Assembly: GCA_965203305.1 (NCBI GenBank)
Contig: OZ241874.1
Coordinates: 1,922,001 to 1,986,000 of the forward strand
Source: Bin80 sp965203305
Lineage (GTDB): Bacteria > Bacteroidota > Rhodothermia > Rhodothermales > Bin80
Length of the DNA stretch: 64,000 bases
Direction of reading: 5' to 3'
The translations under genes and the position numbers were made by a program. Positions 1 through 8,298 of this stretch are shown here, piece after piece; position 1 is the stretch's first letter, and each line of letters opens with the position of its first letter. A model generated the notes under the pieces. The model had not been told where the DNA came from, did not search any database, and saw nothing but the letters and a program-made list of their open reading frames with translations.

Positions 1-237
1 CTCTATGTTTCGCATGCAGGCGGGGAACTGGTCTGTCCAGAAACGGGAGAGAAGGGCGATCAGTACGACCGCAACAGAGCGCGCTGCTGGCGACATATGG
101 ATTTCGCAGGGCGCAAGTTTTATCTCCATTGCCGGGTTCCCCGGGTCAAGTCTTCGGCAGGCATCAAGACGATTGCGGTGCCTTGGGCAGAGTTCTCTAG
201 TCGGCACACATATCTGTTTGAGTCGTTGATCTCCTGA
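1..237 (+). pseudogene. ISL3-type transposase N-terminal remnant
   Basis: Frame 1 is open from the window edge to a TGA at 235-237. It reads as the middle of the N-terminal DNA-binding region of an ISL3-family transposase: a CPETGEKG segment where the family has a CPxC zinc knuckle, then YDRNRARCWRHMDF, YLHCRVPRVK, and IKTIAVPWAEF before HTYLFE. The second cysteine of each expected zinc pair is not visible, and the DDE domain is absent because the sequence switches to IS66-like material straight after. The start lies outside the window. It is a dead fragment. The family call rests on remembered motif order, not on a search. Confidence 0.55.
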
Positions 238-359
238 AAGGAAATCAGAACCAGGCACAAGCGGCTAGCTCGTTGCAGTGTGGGCCGAACGCCGGCTATC
301 GTATTTATGTCCCGTGCTGTTGCCTGTGGAGAGACGGCTATGTGGTCTACTATCAGTTT

Positions 360-966
360 GGAAAATAGACGGAATTGAGCTGGGCGCATGCCCGGCGGAA
401 ATTCAAGGATGCTCTGCGTGCCGAGGGAGAGAACTCCCCCAAGCGGAACAGGCTGTGGTGCTGATCCAGCGGCTGTATGTGGTGGAGGACGAGCTCCGCG
501 AGCAGGGGCAGACGCTGCGGAGCGGGAGCGGGTGCGCCAGGAGCAGTCCGTCCCCATCCTGCAGGTGCTGGAAGCCCTCCTGCGAGAACACACCGGGGAC
601 AATGACACCTTTTGGTTCAGAGCCGTGCGCTACACCCTGAGGCTATGGGATCGCCTGAGCGGCTTCACCCGCAATGGACGCGTGGAGACTGACAACAATC
701 TCGTGGAAAACCGGGTTCGTCCCATTGCACTGGGACGTAAGAACTACCTGTTTGCCGGCTCGCATGAGGCCGCTGCCAATGCAGCCACGATCTGCTCTCT
801 GCTCGGGATTTGCCAACTCCATGAAGTCCATCCGCAGGAGTGGCTGATGGAAATCCTGAAGCGCGTGGAAACCACGCCTGACGAAGAGCTCCACACGCTG
901 TTGCCTCATCACTGGAAGGCGACCCGGCAGGAAGAGAAACAAGTGCCACTCGCCAAGGCAGCATAG
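360..966 (+). pseudogene. IS66-family transposase (TnpC) remnant, C-terminal half, frameshifted
   Basis: The last ~140 codons read cleanly as the C-terminal part of an IS66 TnpC transposase. The family signature DNNLVENRVRPIALGRKNY is followed by LFAGSHEAAANAATICSL and a TAG at 964-966. Upstream the similarity hops between frames: WAHARRKFKDALRAEGE near 378-425 in one frame, AVVLIQRLYVVEDELREQG near 450-510 in a second, and RQEQSVPILQVLEALLREH in the third. At least two indels have therefore broken the gene, and the N-terminal zinc and leucine-zipper parts are missing. It abuts the ISL3 remnant, so two insertion sequences have decayed on top of each other. It is not expected to make an active enzyme. 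Confidence 0.85.
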
Positions 967-1521
967 CCTCCCCGCGGGGACGACACGGAATCCGAAACCG
1001 CCTCATGGTTCCCGCCAGAAAAAGCAGGAGGCACCCGGCAGACCCTCACAGAACAGGACAACGAGAATCACAAACGGAAACGACCGGGAACGCACAGAAC
1101 CTCTCTGCCTTCGGAACCCGGATCCCCTCACAGAATGTGCCCGCAGGAGGACACCAGCCCTAGACAGGGGCAAGACAGGGCTGTTCGGACGGTTACAACC
1201 GAATTTCCGCGGTGGCAGGCAGATCTATGCAGATGAGGTGAACCCGCCAACACCATCCCGGCAAGAATGACCCAGAGCAGAGGACAACCTCTATCCCTGA
1301 ACCCGAGTCCCTCTGCCCTATCCTTCGCCCTTGCTTTGCTTTCTATGCCCTTTTCTGTCCCTTCTGTTTTCCTGCTCCGATGTCATTCCTTGTTCCACTT
1401 GTGTCTCAACGCGGCCTCGCGAATTATTCCTGCCCTCTATACTACAGGATCAAACCCGCGCGCTAAGTGGAGATTCCATGGGCAGAATAATGACAGTGAA
1501 CTGGCATCCGATATGTCCGGC
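967..1521. other. gene-free stretch after the IS66 remnant
   Basis: No convincing coding frame is seen on either strand. The first ~250 bases are GC-rich and probably belong to the 3' end of the IS66 element. The rest is pyrimidine-rich on the plus strand. No clear terminal inverted repeat or target duplication could be identified. Confidence 0.5.
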
Positions 1522-2151
1522 TTATGGTACTCTTGTCGAAACAGGAGATGCTGGAACGGCTGTGCCTTGCATGGACGACGGCGATGAAGGCAGATCATCT
1601 TCAAAGAGATTTCTCAGTTTCGGGCTGATCAATACCGCTCCTTCTATGCGTGAGACGCGAGCATTGGTATCAACTACAACAACCTTTATCTCTTTGTACT
1701 CTTCCTCCAGTTTGACAAAATCTTTTTGCATCGAGACAATAACAAGAGGAACTTCTTCAATCCTTTTGTATCCTTCCTCCAGTTTGACAAAATCTTTTTG
1801 CATGGAGACAACAGCGAGATGAAGTTCTTTAATCTCTTTATAGCCCTCCTTCAGTTCGGCAAAATCTTTTTGTATTGTGCCAATACCTCCTTGCATGGAG
1901 ACAACAGCGAGACGAAGCTTTCCCATCTCTTTATAGCCCTCCTTCAGTTCGGCAATATCAACCTGAATCTTGGTGACATCTTCTCGTACTGAGATTAACT
2001 GGTTCAAGAGAGCATCGTAGCGTTCATCGGAACGCCTGTCTTGTTCGTCAAAACGCCTGTTTTGTGCAACATTCTGATGCCAGAATGCAACAATCATGGC
2101 AACCATGAGGCTTGCTGCCGAACTGATGACGGTGATAGAAATTGCGTCCAT
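1522..2151 (-). CDS. membrane-anchored coiled-coil protein with internal 24-residue repeats
   Basis: A 209-residue protein of unknown function. Residues ~5-24 form one hydrophobic segment, probably an N-terminal membrane anchor. A charged stretch follows (RRFDEQDRRSDERYDALLNQ), then a long helical region built from near-identical units of the type DFVKLEEGYKRIEEVPLVIV plus SMQK, each 24 residues; the first spacing is 31 residues, one heptad longer. The C-terminus is Ser/Pro-rich and looks disordered. A similar plan (one N-terminal membrane segment then a repeat coiled coil) is seen in the frameshifted gene at 50898-51547, so this is a small local family. It could be a scaffold or a surface-tethered structural protein. 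No catalytic motif is visible. It stands alone between insertion-sequence remnants. Confidence 0.6.
   Translation of the reverse strand: MDAISITVISSAASLMVAMIVAFWHQNVAQNRRFDEQDRRSDERYDALLNQLISVREDVTKIQVDIAELKEGYKEMGKLRLAVVSMQGGIGTIQKDFAELKEGYKEIKELHLAVVSMQKDFVKLEEGYKRIEEVPLVIVSMQKDFVKLEEEYKEIKVVVVDTNARVSRIEGAVLISPKLRNLFEDDLPSSPSSMQGTAVPASPVSTRVP
1704..1954. repeat. 72-bp in-frame tandem repeats in the coiled-coil gene
   Basis: The segment around CCTCCAGTTTGACAAAATC recurs with starts at 1704, 1776 and 1848 (72-bp spacing), and a fourth, 93 bp further on, at 1941. The extra 21 bp equals one heptad. All spacings are multiples of three, so repeat-number change would lengthen or shorten the coiled coil without breaking the frame. 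Confidence 0.75.
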
Positions 2152-2173
2152 CTAACCTAAGAGCCTGTTTTAA

Positions 2174-2467
2174 TTAGTGTCTGTCCGAAAATTCACAGCA
2201 ACCCCAAATACGGGGGATTCCAGAGGCATTTTGCCCCACAGCGTCATGTATGGCGCGATTCAGATGCTCGTTGGCTATGAGAGATTCGGGGAAATCTTGC
2301 ACGAAGATTGCGTGTTTATGGACGCTGTTTGGGGATTTCATGCTCCAATCCGCTAAATGGCTTCCATCTTCGTCAGAAAAAACACCAAAAAATATCTCCA
2401 AAAACCCCTCATACGCTCTCGAAACGGCATATATTGGCGATATTCTGAATTTTCGGACGGCCACTAA
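2174..2467. repeat. 294-bp palindrome-ended element, copy 1 (MITE-like)
   Basis: The element starts TTAGTGTCTGTCCGAAAATT and ends with the inverse complement (GAATTTTCGGAC, then GGCCACTAA, slightly diverged). Its body is ~90% identical to the directly adjacent copy 2. Both strands hold long open frames through it, and a 96-codon minus-strand frame spans end to end, but its first and last residues are made of the terminal repeats and it matches no protein I know. I treat it as a non-autonomous mobile element. TAA/TTA at the outer borders may be the target site. Confidence 0.7.
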
Positions 2468-2761
2468 TTAGTGTCTGTCCGAAAATTCACAGCAACCCCC
2501 AATACGGGGGATTCCAGAGGCATTTTGCCCCACAGCGTCATGTATGGCGCGATTCAGATGCTCGTTGGCTATGAGAGATTCGGGAAAATCTTGCACGAAG
2601 ATTGCGTGTTTATGGACGCTGTTCGGAGATTTCATGCTCCAATCCGCCAAGGGGTTTCCATCTTCGTCAGGAAAAATACCCAGAAATATCTCCCCATGCC
2701 CCTCATACGCTCTCCAAACGGCATATATTGGCGATATTCTGAATTTTCGGACAGACACTAA
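2468..2761. repeat. 294-bp palindrome-ended element, copy 2 (MITE-like)
   Basis: A head-to-tail duplicate of copy 1, with near-perfect terminal inverted repeats: TTAGTGTCTGTCCGAAAATT at 2468-2487 and its inverse complement ending at 2761. Differences from copy 1 cluster in the right half. A third, older copy is found at 49080-50670, and a right-end relic at about 48580-48622. Tandem copies sharing a junction are usual when a terminal repeat itself is the preferred target. Confidence 0.72.
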
Positions 2762-3024
2762 TTATTTCGAAGTCACAGAATGTATCAGGCCCTGCTGGGT
2801 ACGATCAAAGTGCGATGCCGTTCATGGGTAACCTCTGGTATGGCATAATGATCCGTACATCCTAGTGCTGCATTCCGACGCGATACTAAATCTCCTGACT
2901 CGTGCCATGCATACACGAGAATGAATCCATGCACAGCTCTGCAGAAGAACCCCACTATCTAAAATGACAGATAGATTCCCCAGAAAACATCCCGTGGATT
3001 CGGAAATGTGAGAAAACTCTGGTT

Positions 3025-3425
3025 CTACATGTTAATCTGTGCCTCGTACTTGATCGCCTGACGTATGACTTCGAAATCTGCTCCCCTCCCCCAAACACCA
3101 TCACGATAGACGATGTACTGCCGTGAGTTATACTCCCAGTAAATCGCCCCTCCCTAGTAACAGTAATGCTCTTCCGTACAGAGATAAGCTCCATCAACTG
3201 ATAAGCTACAACATCGTAGGAACGCGGTATGTCCCAGTCTTGTCGCCTTCTGGAGTGTTCGGACGGATACGTTGTATCCATAGTGTGTCTTTTTTGAAGG
3301 TGTGCAAGGCAGGTCTGGAGAGCATTACCATGGATATGTGTCGGCAACTGCATCTGATTCAGCATTTGAACGAACTCCTCGAACATCGGGACAGAACCAT
3401 TTTTTCGTTGATCCGCTACGGACAC
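3025..3425 (-). pseudogene. hypothetical gene broken by one frameshift
   Basis: The N-terminal part reads in one frame from 3425 (MSVADQRKNGSVPMFEEFVQ onward to about residue 90, VVAYQLMELISVRKS). The continuing protein-like sequence lies in another frame (AIYWEYNSRQYIVYRDGVWG, then ADFEVIRQAIKYEAQINM) and ends at a stop at 3025-3027. The switch falls at a run of four G (minus strand) near 3150; one extra G would restore a single ~133-codon frame. The aromatic-rich tail reads like a small folded domain, but I do not recognise the family. It lies downstream of the IS1634-like transposase in the same direction and could be a passenger or an older host gene. Confidence 0.5.
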
Positions 3426-3520
3426 GACACCAAATTTTATTGAGACCGGGGCATGGTGCCAGACTGCTTTCCAATACTTTGCACCCTTTTAGAATAGAAT
3501 TTGCAAACCAGAAGGCTGGC

Positions 3521-5020
3521 TCATACCTGTGCCGGATGCTTTCGCTTCGAATTGTTGGCTTCCTCCTCTATTTCAATGTTCAATAACTCGAATGCATTCC
3601 TCTGTGTGGAGCTGAGTTCACCCATCATAACCGTGGGTTTTGGATTTATGGCAGTTTTAGGCACAACTGTGAGGCGGCACAGCCCGGACATACATTTCAG
3701 CACATCTTCAAAACTCATGTCCCCTGCCTCATACTCTGTTCCATTCTCGTCTCGTACATTCTTTGTTTCATCAAGTGATGTCTGGAACGACTCCGCTGGG
3801 CTGCTTCCCTGTTCTTGCTCTTCTTCCAGATTATTCTCTTCGGACAGCATGGACAGGAATACATGTCCGGCCAGATGCTGTTGAGTGCAATGTTCCTCTG
3901 AATCAAGATGCCATGAGAGTATCCTGAATGTGCGCAATACATCCCCTGCCAATGCAAGCCTCCCATAATTCGCCATTAACTCCTCACCGGGATGATCTTT
4001 AAGACTGGAACGGATTGCATGGGTGCCATCCCGTCGCTGTTGGCTCTCCTCTGCCTGTAAAAAATTTCTGCTTAGGACCAGCTTCTCCCCCGGGTACAGA
4101 TCGCTGTGCACTTCCACTATGCCCTTCTCATCAAACAGACTCATTTGTACCAGTCCTTTCTTCACCACCCTGTAAATCTTGCGCTTGTTCATGGCTGTAA
4201 TCCAGTTCAGTCCTGCAGGGATGATATCCCTTCTCAGTCGTTTCTGACTCAGAATCCTCCGATCTCCTGTGATGGTCACACTCCTGAGTCCAAAAACCTC
4301 CTGAATTTTGTTTACCTGTGCACCAAGGGTCTTGGCAATTTTTGTTTCTCCGGGAAACACATCCAGGGAAACTGGACGACCATCCCGATCTGTTATCAGG
4401 CCAATTACAACCTGCCTGTCGCTCTGGTCCTGATCATAGCCGAATACATCAAATTTATCCCTGTTTTTCTCTACACAGATTCTTGCAGCATCGTAAAGTA
4501 CCATGCCCCCTTCCTTGAGGTGTCGCTTGGCCAAGCTGCATTCAATCTCCGGCTTGCGCTTCACCAGCTCATTCATGGCTTTATGAAGATCATGCTCATC
4601 TACACTTTCAAGTCCCAGTTCCTCATTGAGGGTCGTAGATGCAGTATCTGCATCCAGAAATCTTCTGACAGACAATCCTCCGTATGGATGTAATACCCGT
4701 GTAGCGATCATCCCAAGGATCAGGCGGCGATTGCGAGTATTTTTAGGGGCTATGAGTTCGGGGAGTCCCAACTGATTCATCATGCCCAGTACAGCTGCCA
4801 CATGCCCGTGAGCCTTGTTGCTTCTGGTCTCAAACGCCTCTTCAAGAGATTTGAAGAGTATTCCCCCTTTGAGGAGTGCGCCTATCGCATCTCTGAACTC
4901 TGGGGGGAGTTTCGTAATATTGGCAAGGGTAATTTTTCTGACTTTTCCATTCACCCACTCAGACTTTCGGATAAGGTAGGTTGGGTTGGAATTCCGATTC
5001 GGGATTTTGGAAAGATACAT
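3521..5020 (-). CDS. IS1634-like (IS4 superfamily) DDE transposase
   Basis: A 499-residue transposase that would cut and rejoin the ends of its insertion sequence. Family features in order: an N-terminal helical region with GMMNQLGLPELI and RLILGMIATRVLHPYG (~80-113); VLYDAAR with the first catalytic Asp at ~177; FGYDQDQSDRQVVIGLITDR and GRPVSLDVFPGETKIAKTLG (~193-233); and SVTITGDRRIL with the second Asp at ~253. The tail matches the family's end, with RNAFELLNIEI just before the stop. The region that normally carries the catalytic Glu (YREK-like, ~360-385) is hard to align (GRLALAGDVLRTF), so activity is uncertain. Length is close to normal for the group (~500-570). I could not find matching terminal inverted repeats on both sides. 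Confidence 0.8.
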   Translation of the reverse strand: MYLSKIPNRNSNPTYLIRKSEWVNGKVRKITLANITKLPPEFRDAIGALLKGGILFKSLEEAFETRSNKAHGHVAAVLGMMNQLGLPELIAPKNTRNRRLILGMIATRVLHPYGGLSVRRFLDADTASTTLNEELGLESVDEHDLHKAMNELVKRKPEIECSLAKRHLKEGGMVLYDAARICVEKNRDKFDVFGYDQDQSDRQVVIGLITDRDGRPVSLDVFPGETKIAKTLGAQVNKIQEVFGLRSVTITGDRRILSQKRLRRDIIPAGLNWITAMNKRKIYRVVKKGLVQMSLFDEKGIVEVHSDLYPGEKLVLSRNFLQAEESQQRRDGTHAIRSSLKDHPGEELMANYGRLALAGDVLRTFRILSWHLDSEEHCTQQHLAGHVFLSMLSEENNLEEEQEQGSSPAESFQTSLDETKNVRDENGTEYEAGDMSFEDVLKCMSGLCRLTVVPKTAINPKPTVMMGELSSTQRNAFELLNIEIEEEANNSKRKHPAQV

Positions 5021-5247
5021 GAGTACTTCTTTGAAGAATAAAACAGAGAAAAGCTCAGTGAAAAACCTCGCCCGTTATAATAGAAATCTCAACTGTCAGA
5101 GCTATACAGGGACAGGCATGATGTGATTCAGAATAGCTCAGTATCCTGTTGGAGAGTACGGATACCAAATACGCATGAATCATCTGGTCAGGGTACGCGA
5201 GCGTATTTTCGCAAGCATCATAGCTGTTTCCTAGACAGACAAACCCG

Positions 5248-8200
5248 TCATTCATTGATTCGCTGAATGATCTCGGATAGATCACTGCTCAGTTCCTGCA
5301 GACGATGATAGGCATCCTGTCCAGGACGAAAATCTCCCCGGGAAGTGAAGCCGGACAGATACCTCAGCTGATCTATGAGCATAGGTGCGGGATAACTGTC
5401 TCCCGTTTCCGTTACCAGCAGTGCCCGCAATCTTGTCAGTTCTTCTGTCCCTAACCCCTCCGAGGCAGTTTCCATTAACGAATCAATCCGTTGCACAGCC
5501 GTTTCCGCATTCCCGCGAATCTTCATCAGCTCTATTCCGAACTCAAACTGCGCCCGAAGATCATCCTCGGTCACATGATCGGCAGCAACACGCGGATCCA
5601 TATGCAATACTCCCTGCTGTGTCAGTACTTCTCCATCTGCATGCAAGCGAAATTCATAGGTTCCCGGAGGCACTATCGGCCCCTGAATTGTCCACTCCTC
5701 CGGCGAACTCAGTCCCGAATGACGCATGTCCCATGTATACCTGTGCATTCCAGATGCACGCTTCAGTCCTTCCTCTGCAGAGGGCCGTGCAGAAATTCCC
5801 CGCATTCCCTGCACTTCAGGCATGCCGATCTGAGGATCATCCGCCTTCACTGTGCGAATCACAGTACCTTCATGATTGCGGATTTCCAGAAATACCTCCC
5901 CCGCCTGCTCCTCTTTGAAGTAATAGTCAAGAACCATTCCTGGCCTCGGATAGGCTGGCGCAGCACTTTCCTGACCACCCGAACCGTATCTCACACGGTA
6001 AGCATCCCGAATCGGAAACAGATGGTTCCCCGAATCAAGCACATCTGGGGTCAGGGTACGCAGTGCCGTGATATTGTCCAGAATCCAGAACCCGCGCCCC
6101 ATCGTGGATACCACCAGATCTCCCCGGTGGACCTTCAAATCTGTTACCGGGGTCACGGGCAAGCCCCGCTGAAATCCCTCCCACATCGTGCCGTCATCAA
6201 AGGATACGAACAGTCCAAATTCGGTTCCGGCATACAGCAGCCCTGCCCTGCCCGGGTCTTCCCGGATCACGCGAGTCGGAGAATCCTCCGGAATCCCGTT
6301 ACTCCCGTCCGTCAGCCTGATCCAGGTTGCTCCAAAATCCGTCGTTCGGTAGATGTAGGGCTGAAAATCCCCAAGCAAATATCGGTAACCTGCCACATAG
6401 GCCTTGCCCTCCGCATGATGTGAGGGATCAATCGTCTGGATCCGCCCTTCGGGAGGCATCTCAGGAGGGGTTACGTTGGTCCATGTTTGCCCACCATCCC
6501 GAGTCACATGAACCGGACCATCATTGGCTCCGGTCCAGATCACATTTTCGTTTAACGGAGATACCTCAATCACATAGAGTGCACTGTAATGTTCTTCCCC
6601 CGTAATATCTCGTGTGATGGGGCCTCCGCTGATGACTTGACGCTCTGGACGGAATGCTGTCAGATCGCCGCTGAGCGTCTCCCACGTACGCCCCTCGTCT
6701 CTTGTACGATGTACATATTGTGACCCGTGATAGATGATGTCCGGATCATGCGGAGAGATTTCAATGGGAACAACACGCTGGAATCGGTAGGGCAATTCTC
6801 GCGGATTCACGCCGTACATGTTGACTCCTCCAACATAATATGACTTCTGCTGCCCTGTAGCGCGGTTATATCGTCGAAATGTCCCCTTGCAGTTGCTATA
6901 GATGATCATCGGATTCAACGGATGAGGAACAGAGGGGCCTGTTTCGCATCCTCCAACTGCCTCCCAGTATGCAGTTGCCCCTCCCGGGCGAAAATCCGGC
7001 GGAAAGCTGGGGATCGCAATCGTGCTGTTATCCTGCTGCCCCGCATATACCCAGTACGGAAATCGTTCGTCAACATCAGCCTGGTACAGCTCCGCCGTAG
7101 GCTGATTATGCTGGGTAGACCAGGTTTTGCCACCATCGCGAGTGACATTTGCCCCGCCATCATTTGACTGCACCATGACCAGAGGATTTTCTGGATTGAT
7201 CCACATGTCGTGATTGTCTCCGTGCGGAGTACCAACTCTGGTCCACTCTTCCCCTCCATTTTCTGACCGCCAGAGCCCCAGATTATTCACCCAGACGACA
7301 TCGGCATCCGTGGGATCTGCATCTACATTGGTGTAATAGAATGGACGGGTCATCAGGTACTCCTCGGTACTGACTACATGCCATGTTGCTCCCATATCAT
7401 TGGAGCGATAGAGTCCTTCTTCTTCTGGAACTGCTTCCACCAAGGCATATACCCGGCTGGGATCAGCAGGGCTTACCGCAAAATCAATTTTGCCAATCAG
7501 TTCCGATGGCAATCCCTCTATGCTCTTTGACCAGGTCTTGCCGGCATCCCGCGAAACATAAATGCCATTCTCCATGCCGTCATCGCCACTGATGATAGTC
7601 CATGGCTTGCGCTCTGCACGCCACAGAGCAGCATAGACTACATCGGGATTGCCCGGGGCAAGCTCAATGTCTACCGCTCCCGTTCTGTCCGAAACAAACA
7701 GGACATGCTCCCAGATACTTCCCCCGTCAACAGACTTGAATACACCACGTTGTGGATTGGGACCGAACGGATTCCCTAAAGCTGCAACATAGACAACCTG
7801 CGGATTTGTCGGATGAATGACAACAGAACCAATCTGCCCGGCATCCCGAAGCCCGATATGTTGCCAGGATTCACCTCTATCCATAGACTTGTACATGCCC
7901 CGACCGATAATCACATTGCTGCGAAGTCCGTCTGATCCCGTTCCCGCATATATGATATCGGGGTTTGTGTCGGCGACATCAATGGAGCCAATGGATCCGG
8001 TTTCGAAATATCCGTCAGACAGATTCGTCCAGTTGGCCCCATAATCTGCTGTCCTCCAGACTCCTCCACCGGTTGCTCCCATATAAAAGGTCCCCGGGGT
8101 GTCTTTATGCCCCGTCACAGTGGTTACTCTTCCTCCTCGGGAAGGACCGATATAGCGAAACTTCAGATCCTTGAACAGCTCCCCGCTCTGTGCCTTTGCC

Positions 8201-8265
8201 GCCGTGCTGGTGTACACAGAACCCAGTATCAAAAGCAAAGCAACCAGGAACCTGTTCCCAAGCAT
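5248..8265 (-). CDS. exported Asp-box (BNR/VPS10-sortilin-like) beta-propeller protein
   Basis: A 1005-residue exported protein. An N-terminal signal peptide (MLGNRFLVALLLILG, then AKAQS) precedes a series of Asp-box motifs of the type SxDxGxTW: SMDRGESW, SVDGGSIW, SRDAGKTW, SNDMGATW, SENGGEEW, TRDGGKTW, TRDEGRTW, TRDGGQTW, TTDFGATW. These form the blades of one or two large propellers like those of VPS10/sortilin and sialidase-type proteins. The last ~250 residues are a separate domain. Such proteins are often labelled glycosyl hydrolase, but Asp boxes are structural and no catalytic set is evident. The ATG at 8265 is chosen because AAGGAG sits six bases upstream. It lies 33 bases after the RND permease gene and probably shares its transcript. 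Confidence 0.8.
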   Translation of the reverse strand: MLGNRFLVALLLILGSVYTSTAAKAQSGELFKDLKFRYIGPSRGGRVTTVTGHKDTPGTFYMGATGGGVWRTADYGANWTNLSDGYFETGSIGSIDVADTNPDIIYAGTGSDGLRSNVIIGRGMYKSMDRGESWQHIGLRDAGQIGSVVIHPTNPQVVYVAALGNPFGPNPQRGVFKSVDGGSIWEHVLFVSDRTGAVDIELAPGNPDVVYAALWRAERKPWTIISGDDGMENGIYVSRDAGKTWSKSIEGLPSELIGKIDFAVSPADPSRVYALVEAVPEEEGLYRSNDMGATWHVVSTEEYLMTRPFYYTNVDADPTDADVVWVNNLGLWRSENGGEEWTRVGTPHGDNHDMWINPENPLVMVQSNDGGANVTRDGGKTWSTQHNQPTAELYQADVDERFPYWVYAGQQDNSTIAIPSFPPDFRPGGATAYWEAVGGCETGPSVPHPLNPMIIYSNCKGTFRRYNRATGQQKSYYVGGVNMYGVNPRELPYRFQRVVPIEISPHDPDIIYHGSQYVHRTRDEGRTWETLSGDLTAFRPERQVISGGPITRDITGEEHYSALYVIEVSPLNENVIWTGANDGPVHVTRDGGQTWTNVTPPEMPPEGRIQTIDPSHHAEGKAYVAGYRYLLGDFQPYIYRTTDFGATWIRLTDGSNGIPEDSPTRVIREDPGRAGLLYAGTEFGLFVSFDDGTMWEGFQRGLPVTPVTDLKVHRGDLVVSTMGRGFWILDNITALRTLTPDVLDSGNHLFPIRDAYRVRYGSGGQESAAPAYPRPGMVLDYYFKEEQAGEVFLEIRNHEGTVIRTVKADDPQIGMPEVQGMRGISARPSAEEGLKRASGMHRYTWDMRHSGLSSPEEWTIQGPIVPPGTYEFRLHADGEVLTQQGVLHMDPRVAADHVTEDDLRAQFEFGIELMKIRGNAETAVQRIDSLMETASEGLGTEELTRLRALLVTETGDSYPAPMLIDQLRYLSGFTSRGDFRPGQDAYHRLQELSSDLSEIIQRINE

Positions 8266-8271
8266 GTTCAT

Positions 8272-8277
8272 CTCCTT
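8272..8277 (-). promoter_or_regulatory. Shine-Dalgarno site of the Asp-box protein gene
   Basis: AAGGAG on the minus strand, six bases before the ATG at 8265. Two upstream in-frame ATGs (8286, 8271) are disfavoured: one precedes the site and the other abuts it with no spacing. Confidence 0.6.
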
Positions 8278-8298
8278 ATAGCGCATGGCAATTCCCTT

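Noticed and set aside
2174..2758. 96-codon minus-strand frames in the two tandem repeats as protein genes
   Set aside because: Both ends of the frame are made of the terminal inverted repeats, other frames are also open, and no family is recognised; better explained as part of a mobile element.
5055..5285. 76-codon minus-strand frame after the Asp-box gene
   Set aside because: It overlaps the 3' end of a good gene and shows no family features.
5248..8265. True glycosyl hydrolase (sialidase) call for the Asp-box protein
   Set aside because: Only structural Asp boxes are visible; the sialidase Arg triad and catalytic residues could not be placed.
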